This document shows, one piece after another, positions 62,412 through 64,000 of a stretch of 64,000 nt of DNA. The number at the start of each line of letters is the position of its first letter. Position 1 is the first letter of the stretch. A program made the translations under genes and the position numbers. Origin of the DNA: Zhengella sp020637775 (GTDB taxonomy: Bacteria; Pseudomonadota; Alphaproteobacteria; Rhizobiales; Rhizobiaceae). Under the pieces are notes generated by a model that was not told the origin of the DNA, did no database searches, and saw only the letters and a list, made by a program, of their open reading frames with translations. The stretch is taken from positions 248,001-312,000 of the forward strand of contig NZ_JAWKWO010000001.1 of assembly GCF_041397485.1 (NCBI RefSeq), given 5' to 3'.

Positions 62412-63167
62412 TCACGCGGCTTCGTCGATCACGTCGGCATAGCCGTTCTGCTCCAGATGCAGCGCCAGTTCCGCGCCGCCCGACTTGATGATGCGGCCCT
62501 TGTAGAGCACATGCACCGTATCCGGCACGATATGGTCGAGCAGCCGCTGGTAGTGGGTGATCACAAGGAAGGCGCGATCGGGCGAACGCAGCGCGTTGAC
62601 GCCATCGGCAACAATCTTCAAGGCATCGATGTCGAGGCCGGAATCGGTCTCGTCCAGCACGCAGAGGGTGGGCTCCAGAAGTTTCATCTGCAGGATTTCC
62701 GCGCGCTTCTTCTCGCCGCCGGAGAAGCCGACATTGAGCGGACGCTTGAGCATGCCCATGTCCATTTCAAGGCTGGAGGCGGCTTCCTTCACCTTGCGCA
62801 TCAGATCGGGGATCTTCAGCGGCTCCTCGCCACGCGCCTTGTGCTGGGCGTTCAGCGCGGTCTTGAGGAATTCCATCGTGGCAACGCCCGGTATCTCCAT
62901 GGGATACTGGAAGGCCAGGAACACGCCCGACGCGGCACGTTCGGCCGGGTCCATTTCGAGCACGCTTTCGCCATTCCACAGGATGTCACCCTCGGTGACC
63001 TCATAATCCTCACGGCCGGCGATGACATAGGACAGCGTGGACTTGCCGGAGCCGTTCGGCCCCATGATGGCGGCAACCTCGCCCTTCTTCACGGTCAGGT
63101 CGAGACCCTTGATGATCTCGGTGCCATCCTCGGCGATGCGCGCATGCAGGTTCTTGATCTCGAGCAT
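62412..63167 (-). CDS. sufC: Fe-S assembly ATPase SufC
   Basis: 251-residue ABC-type ATPase powering the SufBCD scaffold. Walker A is MGPNGSGKSTL near residue 35, the signature is FSGGEKKRAEILQ, and Walker B CVLDETDSGLDIDAL. These match SufC closely, including the ETDSGLD form. It ends ten bases before sufD. Confidence 0.96.
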   Translation of the reverse strand: MLEIKNLHARIAEDGTEIIKGLDLTVKKGEVAAIMGPNGSGKSTLSYVIAGREDYEVTEGDILWNGESVLEMDPAERAASGVFLAFQYPMEIPGVATMEFLKTALNAQHKARGEEPLKIPDLMRKVKEAASSLEMDMGMLKRPLNVGFSGGEKKRAEILQMKLLEPTLCVLDETDSGLDIDALKIVADGVNALRSPDRAFLVITHYQRLLDHIVPDTVHVLYKGRIIKSGGAELALHLEQNGYADVIDEAA

Positions 63168-63245
63168 TGCAGGTTCTTTCGTTTTTCCCGGCCAGCCATG
63201 GCGGCCGTCTGTTTCGTCCGCGCGGTCCCGCCGCGCCTGTCTGTA

Positions 63246-63428
63246 CTAGTTGCGGGCCCGGAACAGGCCGCGCGCGGCAAAGCTGATGCCGGCAATGGCC
63301 CCCAGAATGGCAGCGCTTGTGAGCGGCGAGCCAAAGGGCGCCAGCCAGAAGCCGAGGCCGCAGGCGATCAGGATGGAGATGGCGCCAGCGATCCGTTCGG
63401 CACCCGGTCCCGGTTTGGCCTTGGCCAT
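63246..63428 (-). CDS. Small membrane protein between sufB and sufC
   Basis: 60 residues with two hydrophobic helices (about 14-32 and 36-52) and a basic end. I do not recognise a family. It sits in the sufB-sufC gap in the same direction, 31 bases after sufB and 78 before sufC, and has the base composition of its neighbours. It may be a membrane-linked accessory of the SUF operon or unrelated. Confidence 0.6.
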   Translation of the reverse strand: MAKAKPGPGAERIAGAISILIACGLGFWLAPFGSPLTSAAILGAIAGISFAARGLFRARN

Positions 63429-63459
63429 GACGCTTCCTCCGTCTGCAGGTCCCCGAAGG

Positions 63460-64000
63460 TCACCCGACGCTGCCTTCCAGCGAAATGCCGATCAGCTTCT
63501 GGGCCTCGACGGCGAATTCCATCGGCAGTTCCTGGATGACTTCCTTGACGAAGCCGTTGACGATCAGCGCGATTGCCTCCTCTTCGGGAATGCCGCGCTG
63601 CATGACATAGAAAAGCTGGTCCTCGGAAATCTTCGACGTGGTCGCCTCGTGCTCCAGCTTGGCCGAGGCATTCTTCGCCTCGATATAGGGCACGGTATGC
63701 GCGCCGCAGTCATTGCCGATCAGCAGGCTGTCGCACTGGGTGAAGTTGCGTGCATTTTCCGCCTTGCGGTGGACGGAAACCTGGCCGCGATAGGTGTTGT
63801 TGGAATTGCCGGCGGAAATGCCCTTGGAGATGATGCGGCTGGTGGTGTTCTTGCCCAGATGAAGCATCTTGGTGCCGCTATCGATCTGCTGATGGCCGTT
63901 CGACACGGCAATCGAATAGAACTCGCCGCGCGAATTGTCGCCGCGCAGGATGCAGGACGGGTATTTCCACGTGATCGCCGAACCGGTCTCGACCTGGGTC
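63460..64000 (-). CDS. sufB: Fe-S assembly scaffold SufB, partial (N-terminus off window)
   Basis: The last 179 residues of SufB are present, running in from the right edge. TWKYPSCILRGDNSRGEFYSIA, SGTKMLHLGKNTTSRIISKGIS, NFTQCDSLLIGNDCGAHTVPYI and EDQLFYVMQRGIPEEEA are family-typical; the Cys in NDCGAHT is a scaffold residue. The frame is open to the window edge. First of the SUF genes seen here in transcription order; an iscR-type regulator may lie outside. Confidence 0.95.
   Translation of the reverse strand, partial: TQVETGSAITWKYPSCILRGDNSRGEFYSIAVSNGHQQIDSGTKMLHLGKNTTSRIISKGISAGNSNNTYRGQVSVHRKAENARNFTQCDSLLIGNDCGAHTVPYIEAKNASAKLEHEATTSKISEDQLFYVMQRGIPEEEAIALIVNGFVKEVIQELPMEFAVEAQKLIGISLEGSVG

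Noticed and set aside
60044..62488. Plus-strand open frame of 814 residues
   Set aside because: It is antisense to sufS and sufD, which are unmistakable; no motif is present.

Overview
The window is a G+C-rich, almost gap-free stretch of chromosome (roughly 65% G+C by eye). It most resembles an alphaproteobacterium, probably of the order Hyphomicrobiales (Rhizobiales). This rests on the SUF gene order (sufB-C-D-S-DUF59-A), the rhizobial-type malonyl-CoA synthetase, the density of TRAP, TTT and CoA-dependent catabolic genes, and tightly coupled operons with ATGA/GTGA overlaps. The genus cannot be fixed from the sequence alone. I saw no tRNA, rRNA, CRISPR array, insertion sequence or prophage.

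Region 1 (1-24.3 kb) is a large catabolic island. A minus-strand operon (13.5 to 1.15 kb) encodes two crotonase-family enzymes, an NDP-forming acyl-CoA synthetase, three acyl-CoA dehydrogenases (two adjacent and unequal, like the heteromeric steroid/isoprenoid side-chain enzymes), two SDRs (one a two-part protein with a degenerate second half), the TctB/TctA subunits of a TTT transporter and a CoA-transferase. A separately promoted AMP-forming acyl-CoA ligase follows. The TTT binding protein TctC is divergent. Next come a cytoplasmic alkyl sulfatase of the SdsA1 type flanked by two paralogous TetR repressors, a LysR regulator, a luciferase-like monooxygenase with its flavin reductase, a Baeyer-Villiger-type monooxygenase and an Old Yellow Enzyme. 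Seven copies of one palindrome (TNACC-N4-GGTNA) lie only in the promoter gaps of this island, and a second palindrome (TTCAC-N4-GTGAA) recurs beside it. I infer one regulon for uptake, desulfation, oxygenation and beta-oxidation of a sulfated alicyclic or isoprenoid-like compound.

Region 2 (24.5-34.1 kb) holds a chromate transporter, an acetolactate-synthase-like ThDP enzyme, a small glycosyltransferase group that includes a fusion of an Och1-like GT32 domain to an Anp1/Mnn9-like domain, a PleD-like diguanylate cyclase and a soluble two-PAS chemoreceptor.

Region 3 (34.3-45.1 kb) starts with aidB. A divergently controlled operon follows: a D-arginine-dehydrogenase-like flavoenzyme (DauA type), TRAP transporter M-P-Q, an M81/MlrC-type peptidase, an alpha/beta hydrolase and an ornithine-cyclodeaminase/mu-crystallin enzyme (DauB type). 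An XRE-cupin regulator faces two helically phased palindromes, and a LysR gene follows the operon. It looks like import and inversion of D-amino acids or peptides containing them.

Region 4 (45-51.8 kb) has a beta-hydroxyacid dehydrogenase, a TIM-barrel sugar isomerase and a fused DhaK-DhaL kinase (probably C4 sugar or sugar-acid catabolism), then an amidase and malonyl-CoA synthetase pair. Region 5 (51.8-58.8 kb) has an MsrQ-like haem membrane protein, a secreted EF-hand protein divergent from an OmpR-type two-component pair, a DUF4386 membrane protein, NAD kinase and a RhlE-type helicase. Region 6 (58.9-64 kb) is the SUF iron-sulfur cluster operon, with sufB cut by the window edge.
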